Origin: OMOG01 sp041485845
GTDB lineage: Bacteria; Acidobacteriota; Terriglobia; Bryobacterales; Bryobacteraceae
DNA length: 32,942 nt
Assembly (NCBI GenBank): GCA_041485845.1
Contig: JBGPKH010000017.1
Location: 1 to 32,942 of the forward strand
Direction: 5' to 3'
Made by a program: the position numbers and the translations under genes. How positions within the stretch are numbered: position 1 is the stretch's first letter; each line of letters opens with the position of its first letter. This document shows, piece by piece, positions 6,004 through 13,664 of this stretch. The notes beneath the pieces were generated by a model that was given only the letters and a program-made list of their open reading frames with translations, did no database searches and had not been told where the DNA came from.

Positions 6004-8880
6004 TCATGCCCCCGGCTCGGCGCCGTCCCGCGACTTCTCCAGATAAGCCTTCGGTTCCGGGAACTGGAGATCGTATTCCCCCAGCCCCGATGGCCGGCCC
6101 AGCAGCAATCCCGGCATCCACCGCAGGAAAGCCGCGCGCTTTTTCCAGCCGCCGCGCGCCAGCAGGTCGTAGGCCTTGCGAAAGGCCAGCATCACCTGCC
6201 ACGCACGCTGTGCGCGATAGGCCGCAAGCGCGCCCGCGAAATCGCGTTCCCACTCACGGACCGCCACAAACAGGTCGGCGCGCGGCCCGGTGTGTGGGGC
6301 AGGCGCTTTCGCCTGCCTCTCCGGCTGCACGGGCGCGCCTTCGGTGTGCCGCACCTCCACCTCGGCCTTCGCCACCAGCACGCCGCTGTCATTGCGCACC
6401 CGCACGGTGGCGCCTTGAATCTCCGCCACCAGGTCGGAATCCGCCTCCACCCAATGCGGCAGGCGCAGCTTCATCCGCATCGGCTCCCCGCCGTGACGCA
6501 GCGCCGCGGTCAGCACGGCGCCCACCGCAAACCCGCCCAACGGATGAACGCGCCGCCCCAGCGGCTCGCTGCCGCCGGCTATGGGATTCATCAAGAGACG
6601 CACCAGGTCGCTCGAGAAGCGGATGCGATGGCCCTCGATGACGGGTGGCCGCAAACGCAGCAGGTCGGCGCCGGGCGCCTCCGGCGGATCGTGGTACACG
6701 GTCTCAAACCACGCCAGCGCACCCGCGATTGCCTCCGGGCGCAGCACCACCTCCAGCACCAGCGGAGCGCGGCTCTTCAGTTCTACGGTGATCGCAGGCT
6801 CGCGCCGCGCATCGAACCCCGTCGCCTCCGCGATCGCCTGCCCGCCTTGCCGACATCGTAGTTCCGACAGTTCCTCCGGCGAGAAACAGGAAGGCGCGGC
6901 AATCCGCAGCGTCGCGGGGTGCACTTCATCCACGCGAATTCCCCGCCCCAGCAGCCGCACCGCGAATTCATACCGCCCCGCCAGCGGATCTCCACCGCAC
7001 AGCAGCGGCAGCGTCGAGGCCTCCAGCACCGGCGTGTAGTAGTCGAGGTATTCGAGCACCGCTTCCGAGGCGGTGGCAAACTCCACATCCGGATGATTCT
7101 CCCGCACCCATCCGAGGTGCTGGTCGAGCACGTCGAACGTTCCGCCTTCGAGGCTGCGGAAAGGGTCGGGCGCACCCGCCATGAACATGGCGTGCGTGGT
7201 GAACAGAATCGCGTGCATCCCCGGACCGCGGCTGGCCTCCCGCTCCGCGGCGAACCACCGGTTCATTTCCTCCGCCGACCCGAACCCGCTGTCCATGGCG
7301 ATGCCGAACTCGACCAGGCGCGCCTCGCGAAGGTCCACGATCGCCTGTCGCCGGTCGTGCTCCGCGCACCAGAACATCTGCCCGCCGGGCGCGGGCGGTG
7401 AACCCGGCCGGTACCAATCGGAATTGCCGCGCAGCCCGTTGGCCACGTAGGCTTGGGTGCTGACGGCCTGGTCCTCGGGCGTCTTACCGAAATCGTAGCT
7501 GCCCGTGCGGGCCACCAGCGGCGCGCGGCGGTTGGCCTGCAAGCGTGCCAGGTGTTGCACCGTCTTGCGCAGCGAGCCCGCCTTGGTATCGAGATCGCGC
7601 CAATCGCCGAGCCCTTTGATATACGAAATCCCGCGCGCCGAGCCGTCCCAATCGTGATAGCGGTGGGTGGGGTTCGTCTCGGGATGATAGTAATCGTTCG
7701 GCAGAATGCCGTCGGTCGCGGCGTCGTAAACCAGGCGAGGTTGCGGCGGCAGCGCCGAGTCCGGTTCGTAATCGAAGTGGATGTGCGGGCAATAGTCGTG
7801 CAGTTTGGAACCGGCGCGCACGGCTTCGTCCATCTCCGCCAGGATGCGGTCCCACTGGCCGGTCGTGGAATGCCGGGCCGCCCACTCCGCGGCGAACCGT
7901 TGCGTGGCCGCGTAGAAGTGGGTCCACCGGGCGCCGTGCCGCTCGGCAATCCGGTTCATGCGGTTCGGCTTGAGGATCATCTGGACGCGGTAATCCTCCG
8001 GGTCCATGAAGTTGTTGTGATTGCCGAAACCCTCGGCGCCCGCGTAATTGCCGGTGGCGAGACCGCCATCGAACGTCTCGCAATCTTCGGTGAGCAGGTA
8101 GAAGGTGCGGCCGGGGTTGGGATCGGGAACCGCGATCGCGACGCGCACGCTTTCACCCGACGCCGAGATCGTGAGTGCCCACGGCTTGCCGAGGTTGACC
8201 TCGTGCGGCCGGTCGGCGCGAATGAGGAAGCGGGCGCGTGCACCCGCCGGCACTTCCTGTACGCGCGGGCCTTCGAAGCTCAATCCGGCGCCGAACGGTG
8301 GATCCACGGTCACCGTACCGCCATGCGGAAGTTCCACCTCAATCGCCGCCGTCTTGCCCAGCGGGATCGACGGGGGCACGCTCGCCAGGCGCAGCAACGG
8401 CCCGTGGTCCTGGGGCGTCGCCGCCAGGCTGGCTCGGACCGCGTCGTACTCCTCGCGCGACCCGAACTCCACGGGAATCCCGTCGCGGATGGCAGCCATG
8501 CGCAGGGTTCCGCGATAGAGCTCCGCACCCGACGCAGTGCGCGCGGAAGTGGAGAATCGCGCGAGGCGTTCCGATATCTTTTCCAGGCGGGCCTCGGCCA
8601 GTACGATATCCTGCAACTCCGGCGTGCCGGACCATTGGATGTCGAGGCCGGTCCCCGTCCAATCGACGCCCTGCGAGACGGGCGCCAGCACGGCCATCGC
8701 GGCGGTGGTCGCGAGACCCACGGGCACGTTGTAGCGTGCTTGATACCCCGCGCCCAAAGGGCTTTCGAGAAGAGCGATGATCCCGGGCTCGAGCCGCGCC
8801 TCCGCGACATCGCCGATGGCGACCTGGCCCGCCTGGCGGCGCCGTACCGACACCACCCGCGGCCGCGGCACACGGATCAT
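6004..8880 (-). CDS. Large NodB/CE4-like putative polysaccharide deacetylase
   Basis: This 958-residue protein is first in the minus-strand operon. A weak AGGGAG ribosome binding site precedes ATG 8880. No signal peptide is evident. The middle third holds three motifs in the order and spacing expected of a NodB-type TIM barrel: LLTEDCETFDGG near residue 263, CPHIHFDYEP (His-x-His) near 365, and ARTGSYDFG near 460. These match in style the metal-binding Asp, metal-binding His and Arg motifs of family 4 carbohydrate esterases, though each is divergent. Flanking beta-rich regions may be carbohydrate-binding. Residues near 855 (RQAKAPAP) are encoded by an inserted hairpin repeat. The C-terminal 100 residues are helical and basic. 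The stop abuts the ACP gene. Its role may be de-N-acetylation of a glycan before re-acylation, which is inference; a hydrolase is the alternative. Confidence 0.6.
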   Translation of the reverse strand: MIRVPRPRVVSVRRRQAGQVAIGDVAEARLEPGIIALLESPLGAGYQARYNVPVGLATTAAMAVLAPVSQGVDWTGTGLDIQWSGTPELQDIVLAEARLEKISERLARFSTSARTASGAELYRGTLRMAAIRDGIPVEFGSREEYDAVRASLAATPQDHGPLLRLASVPPSIPLGKTAAIEVELPHGGTVTVDPPFGAGLSFEGPRVQEVPAGARARFLIRADRPHEVNLGKPWALTISASGESVRVAIAVPDPNPGRTFYLLTEDCETFDGGLATGNYAGAEGFGNHNNFMDPEDYRVQMILKPNRMNRIAERHGARWTHFYAATQRFAAEWAARHSTTGQWDRILAEMDEAVRAGSKLHDYCPHIHFDYEPDSALPPQPRLVYDAATDGILPNDYYHPETNPTHRYHDWDGSARGISYIKGLGDWRDLDTKAGSLRKTVQHLARLQANRRAPLVARTGSYDFGKTPEDQAVSTQAYVANGLRGNSDWYRPGSPPAPGGQMFWCAEHDRRQAIVDLREARLVEFGIAMDSGFGSAEEMNRWFAAEREASRGPGMHAILFTTHAMFMAGAPDPFRSLEGGTFDVLDQHLGWVRENHPDVEFATASEAVLEYLDYYTPVLEASTLPLLCGGDPLAGRYEFAVRLLGRGIRVDEVHPATLRIAAPSCFSPEELSELRCRQGGQAIAEATGFDARREPAITVELKSRAPLVLEVVLRPEAIAGALAWFETVYHDPPEAPGADLLRLRPPVIEGHRIRFSSDLVRLLMNPIAGGSEPLGRRVHPLGGFAVGAVLTAALRHGGEPMRMKLRLPHWVEADSDLVAEIQGATVRVRNDSGVLVAKAEVEVRHTEGAPVQPERQAKAPAPHTGPRADLFVAVREWERDFAGALAAYRAQRAWQVMLAFRKAYDLLARGGWKKRAAFLRWMPGLLLGRPSGLGEYDLQFPEPKAYLEKSRDGAEPGA
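6298..6317 (+). repeat. REP-like hairpin, type B, inside the deacetylase-like gene
   Basis: Perfect 8-bp arms GGCAGGCG and CGCCTGCC flank a CTTT loop, preceded directly by GTGG (6294-6297). The sequence is identical, in opposite orientation, to the hairpin at 20526-20545. Here it is translated as part of the 958-residue protein. Confidence 0.85.
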
Positions 8881-9007
8881 TCGAGCCGCGCTCCCTTGCA
8901 GGGAATGCGCGGGCTGTTCATAACGGTGCTAGTGTAACAGAGCGGCCTGCGGACGGGCGCGATTCGCAGCCATCCCGATATCTGCAAGGAACGCTACAAT
9001 CGAAGAT
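8881..9007. promoter_or_regulatory. Divergent intergenic region
   Basis: These 127 bases separate the minus-strand acyl operon from the toxin-antitoxin pair and must hold promoters for both. TACAAT at 8995-9000 is a good -10 box only seven bases before the antitoxin ATG, which would give a leaderless or nearly leaderless transcript. No good -35 box is visible, so this is tentative. Confidence 0.35.
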
Positions 9008-9295
9008 ATGTCGACAGTCCGCATTACAGAAGCCGAACTTGCCCGGGATCTTCATGCCCTGTTGACTAAGGTCCAACTGGGCGTTGAGGTGATCGTGGAG
9101 CAAGACAATCGGCCGGTGGCTGTCATCAAAACCCCGCAAGTGCCGGGCCGGAAAATCAGTGAATGCATTGCTCTGGCGAAAGAGTATGAGGAGAAGCTTG
9201 GCTACGCGCCGCTGCCCGATCCCGACTTTGCTAAGGACGTGCAGGCTGCCATTGACGCCCACGGCGAGTCGTTGAATCCACCGGCATGGGATTAG
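9008..9295 (+). CDS. Phd/YefM-type antitoxin
   Basis: This 95-residue protein has the Phd/YefM antitoxin pattern: an N-terminal DNA-binding half (VRITEAELARDL, VEVIVEQDNRPVAVI) and a flexible acidic C-terminus ending NPPAWD that would wrap around the toxin. It overlaps the downstream PIN toxin gene by ten bases, the usual arrangement for coupled synthesis. It should neutralise the toxin and autoregulate its promoter. The frame is intact even though the toxin frame is broken. Confidence 0.88.
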   Translation: MSTVRITEAELARDLHALLTKVQLGVEVIVEQDNRPVAVIKTPQVPGRKISECIALAKEYEEKLGYAPLPDPDFAKDVQAAIDAHGESLNPPAWD

Positions 9296-9707
9296 TCCTC
9301 GACTCCGGAGTGCTGATCGCCGCCGAGCGTAGTGCCCATCCGGTGAGTGAGCTACTGGCAGGACTCGAAAACACGTACGAAGAAACGGAAATCCTGCTCT
9401 CTTCCATCACAGCATCACAGTCATCGAACTGGAGCACGGCGTGCATCGCGCCCAAACGGCGGAGCAGGCCCGGAAACGGCGGGACTACCTGGACACCGTT
9501 TTCGCTGCGATACCGGTGGAGCCGTTTACCAGGGCCATGGCTCTGATTGCAGCCAGGATTGACGCTGAGGCGAAACAGGCCGGTCGCATCATTCCGTTCG
9601 CAGATCTCCTCATCGGAACGACCGCGCTTCACTTCGGCTACGCCATCGGTACCAAGAATCTGCGTCACTTCCGCACGATCCCGGGCCTGAGCGTCATCCA
9701 ACTCTGA
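9286..9707 (+). pseudogene. vapC: VapC-type PIN-domain toxin, frameshifted by an 8-bp duplication
   Basis: ATG 9286 opens a PIN domain (MGLVLDSGVLIAAE, first metal-binding Asp6), but the frame is lost after SSIT and runs out of family-like sequence to a stop at 9546. The rest of the domain continues in another frame to 9707, with the acidic ELEHGV segment, the Asp in PFADLLIGTTA and a TKNLRHF ending. CATCACAG occurs twice in tandem at 9405-9412 and 9413-9420. Removing one copy restores a continuous 137-residue PIN protein reading SSITVIELEHGV. As written it should be inactive. It could be a true pseudogene, a reversible slippage switch or an assembly error. Confidence 0.88.
9405..9420 (+). 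repeat. 8-bp tandem duplication disrupting vapC
   Basis: CATCACAG is present twice without spacing. Eight is not a multiple of three, so the extra copy shifts the toxin frame. Confidence 0.95.
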
Positions 9708-9789
9708 CCTTACGGCCTTTACGGCCCCCACCGCTTGCCCTTCCACCACCCTTCCCCTATACTGCGTGCGTGCCACACGAGTGGCAATT

Positions 9790-11061
9790 ATGTCCCTCAT
9801 CCTCACCTTAATGAGCATCGTGCTGGCATATTTCTCGCCCGCCGAGGTGGCGCCGTCCATGGCGCCCTATCACCTCCAACAGATCATTATCCTGCCTGCC
9901 GTGCTGGCTTCGGCAATTGCCATGAACATGCGGCACGCCTCGCTGCCGGCGCCGCAGTCGCTGTTGATCGTGGGCTTCTGGTTTGCCGTGGTCATGTCCG
10001 TCCTGAGCAAATTCTGGCTGCGCAGCGCCCTAAACGCCTTTATTACCTGCGGTCTGTTGATATGCATCTATTTCCTGGTGTATCTCAACGCCTTCACGCT
10101 GGCGCGCATCCATATTTTGGGCACCGTGGTGATCGTCTGCGCCTTGATTATGGCAATCCAGGGGATTCTGGCCTATCGCACCGGTTACATGGGCGAGAAA
10201 CTCTTGAACATGCGAATCCGCGATGGTGTGGTATTAGACAAGCGGATTTGCGGGGTCGGATTCCTCCACGACCCCAATGACTTCGCGCAATTCCTCCTGG
10301 TCGGACTGACTTTTCTGGGCCTGTTCTGGAAGAAAGACAACGCCGCGGGCAATTTCATTATGCTGTCGGCGCCCGCATCGGTCCTGATGTACGCGACCTA
10401 CCTGACATTCTCGCGCGGCGCTATATTCGGCGTGGCGGTCATCATGTTCGCGGCGGTGTCCCGCCGCATCGGCAAGGCGCCGTCGGCATTGCTGGTGGGT
10501 CTGCTGTTGGTCTTCATGCTGGCGATGAATTTCGGCGGCGGGCGCGCGATCTCCATGCAGGAAGGCTCCGCCGCGGGACGCATTGTCGCCTGGGGCGCCG
10601 GCATTGCGCAGCTCAAGAGGTTTCCCATCTTCGGAGCCGGCTACGAACAATTCACCGAGTACAACGATCTCACCGCGCACAATTCGTTCGTTCTCTGCTT
10701 TGCCGAGCTGGGTATGTTCGGGTATTTCTTCTGGCTGGCTCTCATCCTGATCACCGTATGGGGCCTGGAGAGCCTCGCCGGGATTCCGCGCAAGACGGCG
10801 GCCGACGCGGAGTTCGGGCGCTATGTCACCACCGTGCGCGCGGCCCTCTACGGCTTTCTCGCCACGGCCTGGTTCCTGTCGCGTACCTACACGGTGACGC
10901 TGTACATTCTCCTGGCGCTGGGCGCGGTGTTGATTCAGATGCGCCGCGAAGCCTATCCGCAGCTCTTGGTGCCGACGCGGCGTTGGGTTCCCGTGACGCT
11001 CGTGGTGCAGGTGGCGTCCCTGGTACTCATCTACGCGCTGGTGCGTCTCCGCAGCCTGTGA
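9790..11061 (+). CDS. O-antigen ligase / Wzy-like polymerase, membrane protein
   Basis: This polytopic membrane protein of about 423 residues has roughly ten to twelve hydrophobic segments. A large loop near residues 245-300 contains a GAGYEQF segment and TAHNSFV, the pattern of the Wzy_C/O-antigen ligase domain (the conserved His in the H-N-x-F motif). It would polymerise undecaprenyl-linked repeat units or ligate them to an acceptor in the periplasm. In-frame GTG codons at 9766 and 9781 are alternative starts; ATG 9790 places the first membrane helix at the N-terminus. Its TGA stop overlaps the GTG start of the glycosyltransferase, indicating an operon with the next two genes. Confidence 0.82.
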   Translation: MSLILTLMSIVLAYFSPAEVAPSMAPYHLQQIIILPAVLASAIAMNMRHASLPAPQSLLIVGFWFAVVMSVLSKFWLRSALNAFITCGLLICIYFLVYLNAFTLARIHILGTVVIVCALIMAIQGILAYRTGYMGEKLLNMRIRDGVVLDKRICGVGFLHDPNDFAQFLLVGLTFLGLFWKKDNAAGNFIMLSAPASVLMYATYLTFSRGAIFGVAVIMFAAVSRRIGKAPSALLVGLLLVFMLAMNFGGGRAISMQEGSAAGRIVAWGAGIAQLKRFPIFGAGYEQFTEYNDLTAHNSFVLCFAELGMFGYFFWLALILITVWGLESLAGIPRKTAADAEFGRYVTTVRAALYGFLATAWFLSRTYTVTLYILLALGAVLIQMRREAYPQLLVPTRRWVPVTLVVQVASLVLIYALVRLRSL

Positions 11062-12128
11062 CCCCGCTTCGCATCGTGCAAATCGTCGAGTCACTGGATG
11101 TCGGCGGACTCGAGGTGACGGCCGTCAACCTGGCGATCGCCCACCGCAAGGCCGGCCATTTCCCGGCCATCTACACCATCTTTGAACCGGGCGCCCTGGC
11201 GGGCCAGGCGATCGCGGCCGGCATCCCCGTGGTCTCCTTCCATAAGCGCAAAGGATTCAGCGCCGGCGCGATCGTGCGCCTGGTCCGGCAACTCCGCGCC
11301 GATCGCGCCGGGATCGTCCATACCCATAATTCGTCGATCCACCATTACGGCGCGCTCGCCGGGAGGCTAGCACGTGCGGTGGTCGTCAACACACGCCACG
11401 GACTGGCGCTGCATTCCGCCCCGCGGCAGGAAGTCTACTTCAGGGCGGTGCTGCCGCTGACCCAGGCCGTGGTCTTCGTCTCCGAATACGGCCGGCGGCA
11501 CTTCGCCGAAATCGGCAGCGCACCGGAAGCGAAGAGCCACGTGATCCCGAATGGAATTCAGCTCGAACGATTCCGCCAATCAGCCGCGCCAGGCAGCGTG
11601 AGGCCAAAGATCCGTTTCGGCACGATCGGGCGCCTGGTAAAGGCCAAGGCCCACGGCGACCAGGTGGAAGCCTTCGGCATCGTGGCCCCGGACCTGCCAG
11701 AAGCGGAGTTGCATATCTGGGGTTACGGAGCTTTGGAAGCGGACCTCGAGCACCGTATCGCCGTTTCAGGATTATGCGACCGCATCCACTATCACGGACG
11801 AACAGCCGACCCGGCGGAAGCTCTCCGCCAACTGGATGTCTTCGTGCTCTCCTCGATCAGCGAAGGCCTGCCCCTGGTGATTCTGGAAGCCATGGCCGCG
11901 GGGCTGCCGATCGTCTCCACGCGAGTCGGCGGCGTGGCCGAGGTCGCACCCGCCGCGTGGTTTGCCGAGGCGGCGAATCCGGCTAGCCTCGCGGAGGCGA
12001 TGCGGAAGGCCGCCCTGTCCGACCTCGCCGCGGCCGGCCGCGCGGCATTCGATCACGCGCACCGGAACTTCGGGGTCGAGACGATGCAGCGTCAGTATGA
12101 GAGTCTGTTCCGGAGCCTGTTAAGGTGA
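11058..12128 (+). CDS. Glycosyltransferase family 4
   Basis: This 356-residue protein begins at GTG 11058, overlapping the preceding stop by four bases. The longer open frame upstream is out of phase with the ligase gene and not real. The N-terminus (LRIVQIVESLDVGGLE) has the Gly-rich acceptor-side loop of GT-B enzymes. The donor-binding segment SEGLPLVILEAMAAGLPIVST near residue 265 carries the E-x7-E motif of GT4 enzymes. It should transfer a sugar from a nucleotide donor to a lipid-linked or glycan acceptor on the cytoplasmic face. The next gene, a flippase, begins nine bases after its stop. Confidence 0.92.
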   Translation: MTPLRIVQIVESLDVGGLEVTAVNLAIAHRKAGHFPAIYTIFEPGALAGQAIAAGIPVVSFHKRKGFSAGAIVRLVRQLRADRAGIVHTHNSSIHHYGALAGRLARAVVVNTRHGLALHSAPRQEVYFRAVLPLTQAVVFVSEYGRRHFAEIGSAPEAKSHVIPNGIQLERFRQSAAPGSVRPKIRFGTIGRLVKAKAHGDQVEAFGIVAPDLPEAELHIWGYGALEADLEHRIAVSGLCDRIHYHGRTADPAEALRQLDVFVLSSISEGLPLVILEAMAAGLPIVSTRVGGVAEVAPAAWFAEAANPASLAEAMRKAALSDLAAAGRAAFDHAHRNFGVETMQRQYESLFRSLLR

Positions 12129-12137
12129 TGAGGGGCC

Positions 12138-13664
12138 ATGCCGGCGGACAACACCCAGACCATCGCGCGCAACTCCTTCTGGTACGGGATCGAGCTGCTC
12201 TTCAGCCTGCTCGGAGCGCTCATCGCCCCCATCGTCGTGGCGCGCGCGATCGGACCCGAGCGTCTGGGCTATTTCAGCTACATGGTGTGGCTGACGAACA
12301 TCACCGCCACCGTGGGCGCGCTCGGCCTGCCGCTCACCGCGCGCAAGTACATGGCGGAGTACCTGAATCGCGGCGAGAGCGGCGTGGCCCGCTCCATCTA
12401 CCAGGCCACGCTGCGCCTGCAATTGTGGATCGCGGCCGCGGTGAGCGCCGCCGCCTTGCTGCTGGTGTTGGCGTTCGGCGACCCCGGCCAGCGCCTGATC
12501 TCCGTGCTGCTGGTCATGAACATGGCGCCGCGCACGATCGGATTCGTCCCGTCGCAGGCCAACAACGCGGCGGAATCCATGCGGCGCAATACCGGCGCGT
12601 CGCTTCTGGGGGGCCTTTTCACGGTGGGCCTCACGCTATTCGCGCTGTGGGCCGGGTGGGACCTGCCCGGTGTGGCGGCCGCCACGGTGGCGGGGCCGGC
12701 GCTCGAGACCGTGTTGAAGCTGCGCTCGGTCGAGCGGTGGCTCGGCGGCGTGACGCCCGCCGCCATCCCCGCCGATCTGCGCCGGCAGATGTTCGTGTAC
12801 TCGGGGCAGGGGCTGGCCCTGATGCTGCTCAACGTGGTGGTCTGGGACCGCTCCGACATGGTGTTCCTTAAATGGCTGAACGCGGATCTGCGACAGCTCA
12901 CTTTCTTCTCCACGGCCTTCAACCTGACGGAGCGCGTGCTCCAGATTCCCAACGCCTTCGGCAACGCCGTGGGGATCACCATGATGGCGCAGTACGGCCG
13001 CGGCGAAGAGAAGCTCCGGGTGCTGGCCGTCGACGGCGCGCGCTACGCCTTCCTCATTGCCCTGCCGCTGCTGGCGGGCACGGCGTGCGTGAGCGGGCCG
13101 GCCATCCTGCTGCTTTATGGCGAACGCTTCCGCCCGATGATTCCGGTACTCACCGCGGTGACGCTGCTGGCGATCCCCAAGGCGCTGGCCGCATCCCCGA
13201 CGCTGCTGCTGCAAACCACGCGGAACCAGGGATTCCTCGTGGTTTGGGGCTGCGTCTGCGGCGCGATTGACGTGGCGCTCGACATCCTGCTCACGCCGCA
13301 CTACGGCGCCCTCGGCGCGGCGATCGCGAATGGGACCGCGCAGACCGCCGGCGCCGTGGGCGTGTGGTGGTGGGTGTACCGCTTGTTCCGTCCGGATTTG
13401 CGGCTCGCGGCCTTCGGTAAGATCGCGATCGCCGGACTCGGCATGGCGGCCGCGGCCACCATCGCCGGCTGGGCGATTCCGACTTACGCCGGGGTGGCCG
13501 CGTCGATACTTGCCGGAGCGCTGGTGTGGTTTGCCCTGCTGCGGGGAACGGGCGCCCTGGATGCCACCGACGCGCAACGCTTCCGCAATGTCGGGCGGGT
13601 GCTGCCGGGGCGCTTGCGGCCAGCGTGGGACGGGCTGGTCGGGATGATAGCGAGGCAAAGCTAG
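12138..13664 (+). CDS. Wzx-like polysaccharide flippase (MOP superfamily)
   Basis: This 508-residue membrane protein has 12-14 predicted helices and an N-terminus typical of the family (ARNSFWYGIELLFSLLGALI followed by GPERLGYFSY). It would flip lipid-linked repeat units to the periplasm for the adjacent ligase/polymerase. ATG 12138 follows a GATGAGGGG ribosome-binding segment. The stop shares the palindrome CTAG (13661-13664) with the stop of the convergent glycosyltransferase, leaving no room for a terminator between them. Confidence 0.9.
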   Translation: MPADNTQTIARNSFWYGIELLFSLLGALIAPIVVARAIGPERLGYFSYMVWLTNITATVGALGLPLTARKYMAEYLNRGESGVARSIYQATLRLQLWIAAAVSAAALLLVLAFGDPGQRLISVLLVMNMAPRTIGFVPSQANNAAESMRRNTGASLLGGLFTVGLTLFALWAGWDLPGVAAATVAGPALETVLKLRSVERWLGGVTPAAIPADLRRQMFVYSGQGLALMLLNVVVWDRSDMVFLKWLNADLRQLTFFSTAFNLTERVLQIPNAFGNAVGITMMAQYGRGEEKLRVLAVDGARYAFLIALPLLAGTACVSGPAILLLYGERFRPMIPVLTAVTLLAIPKALAASPTLLLQTTRNQGFLVVWGCVCGAIDVALDILLTPHYGALGAAIANGTAQTAGAVGVWWWVYRLFRPDLRLAAFGKIAIAGLGMAAAATIAGWAIPTYAGVAASILAGALVWFALLRGTGALDATDAQRFRNVGRVLPGRLRPAWDGLVGMIARQS

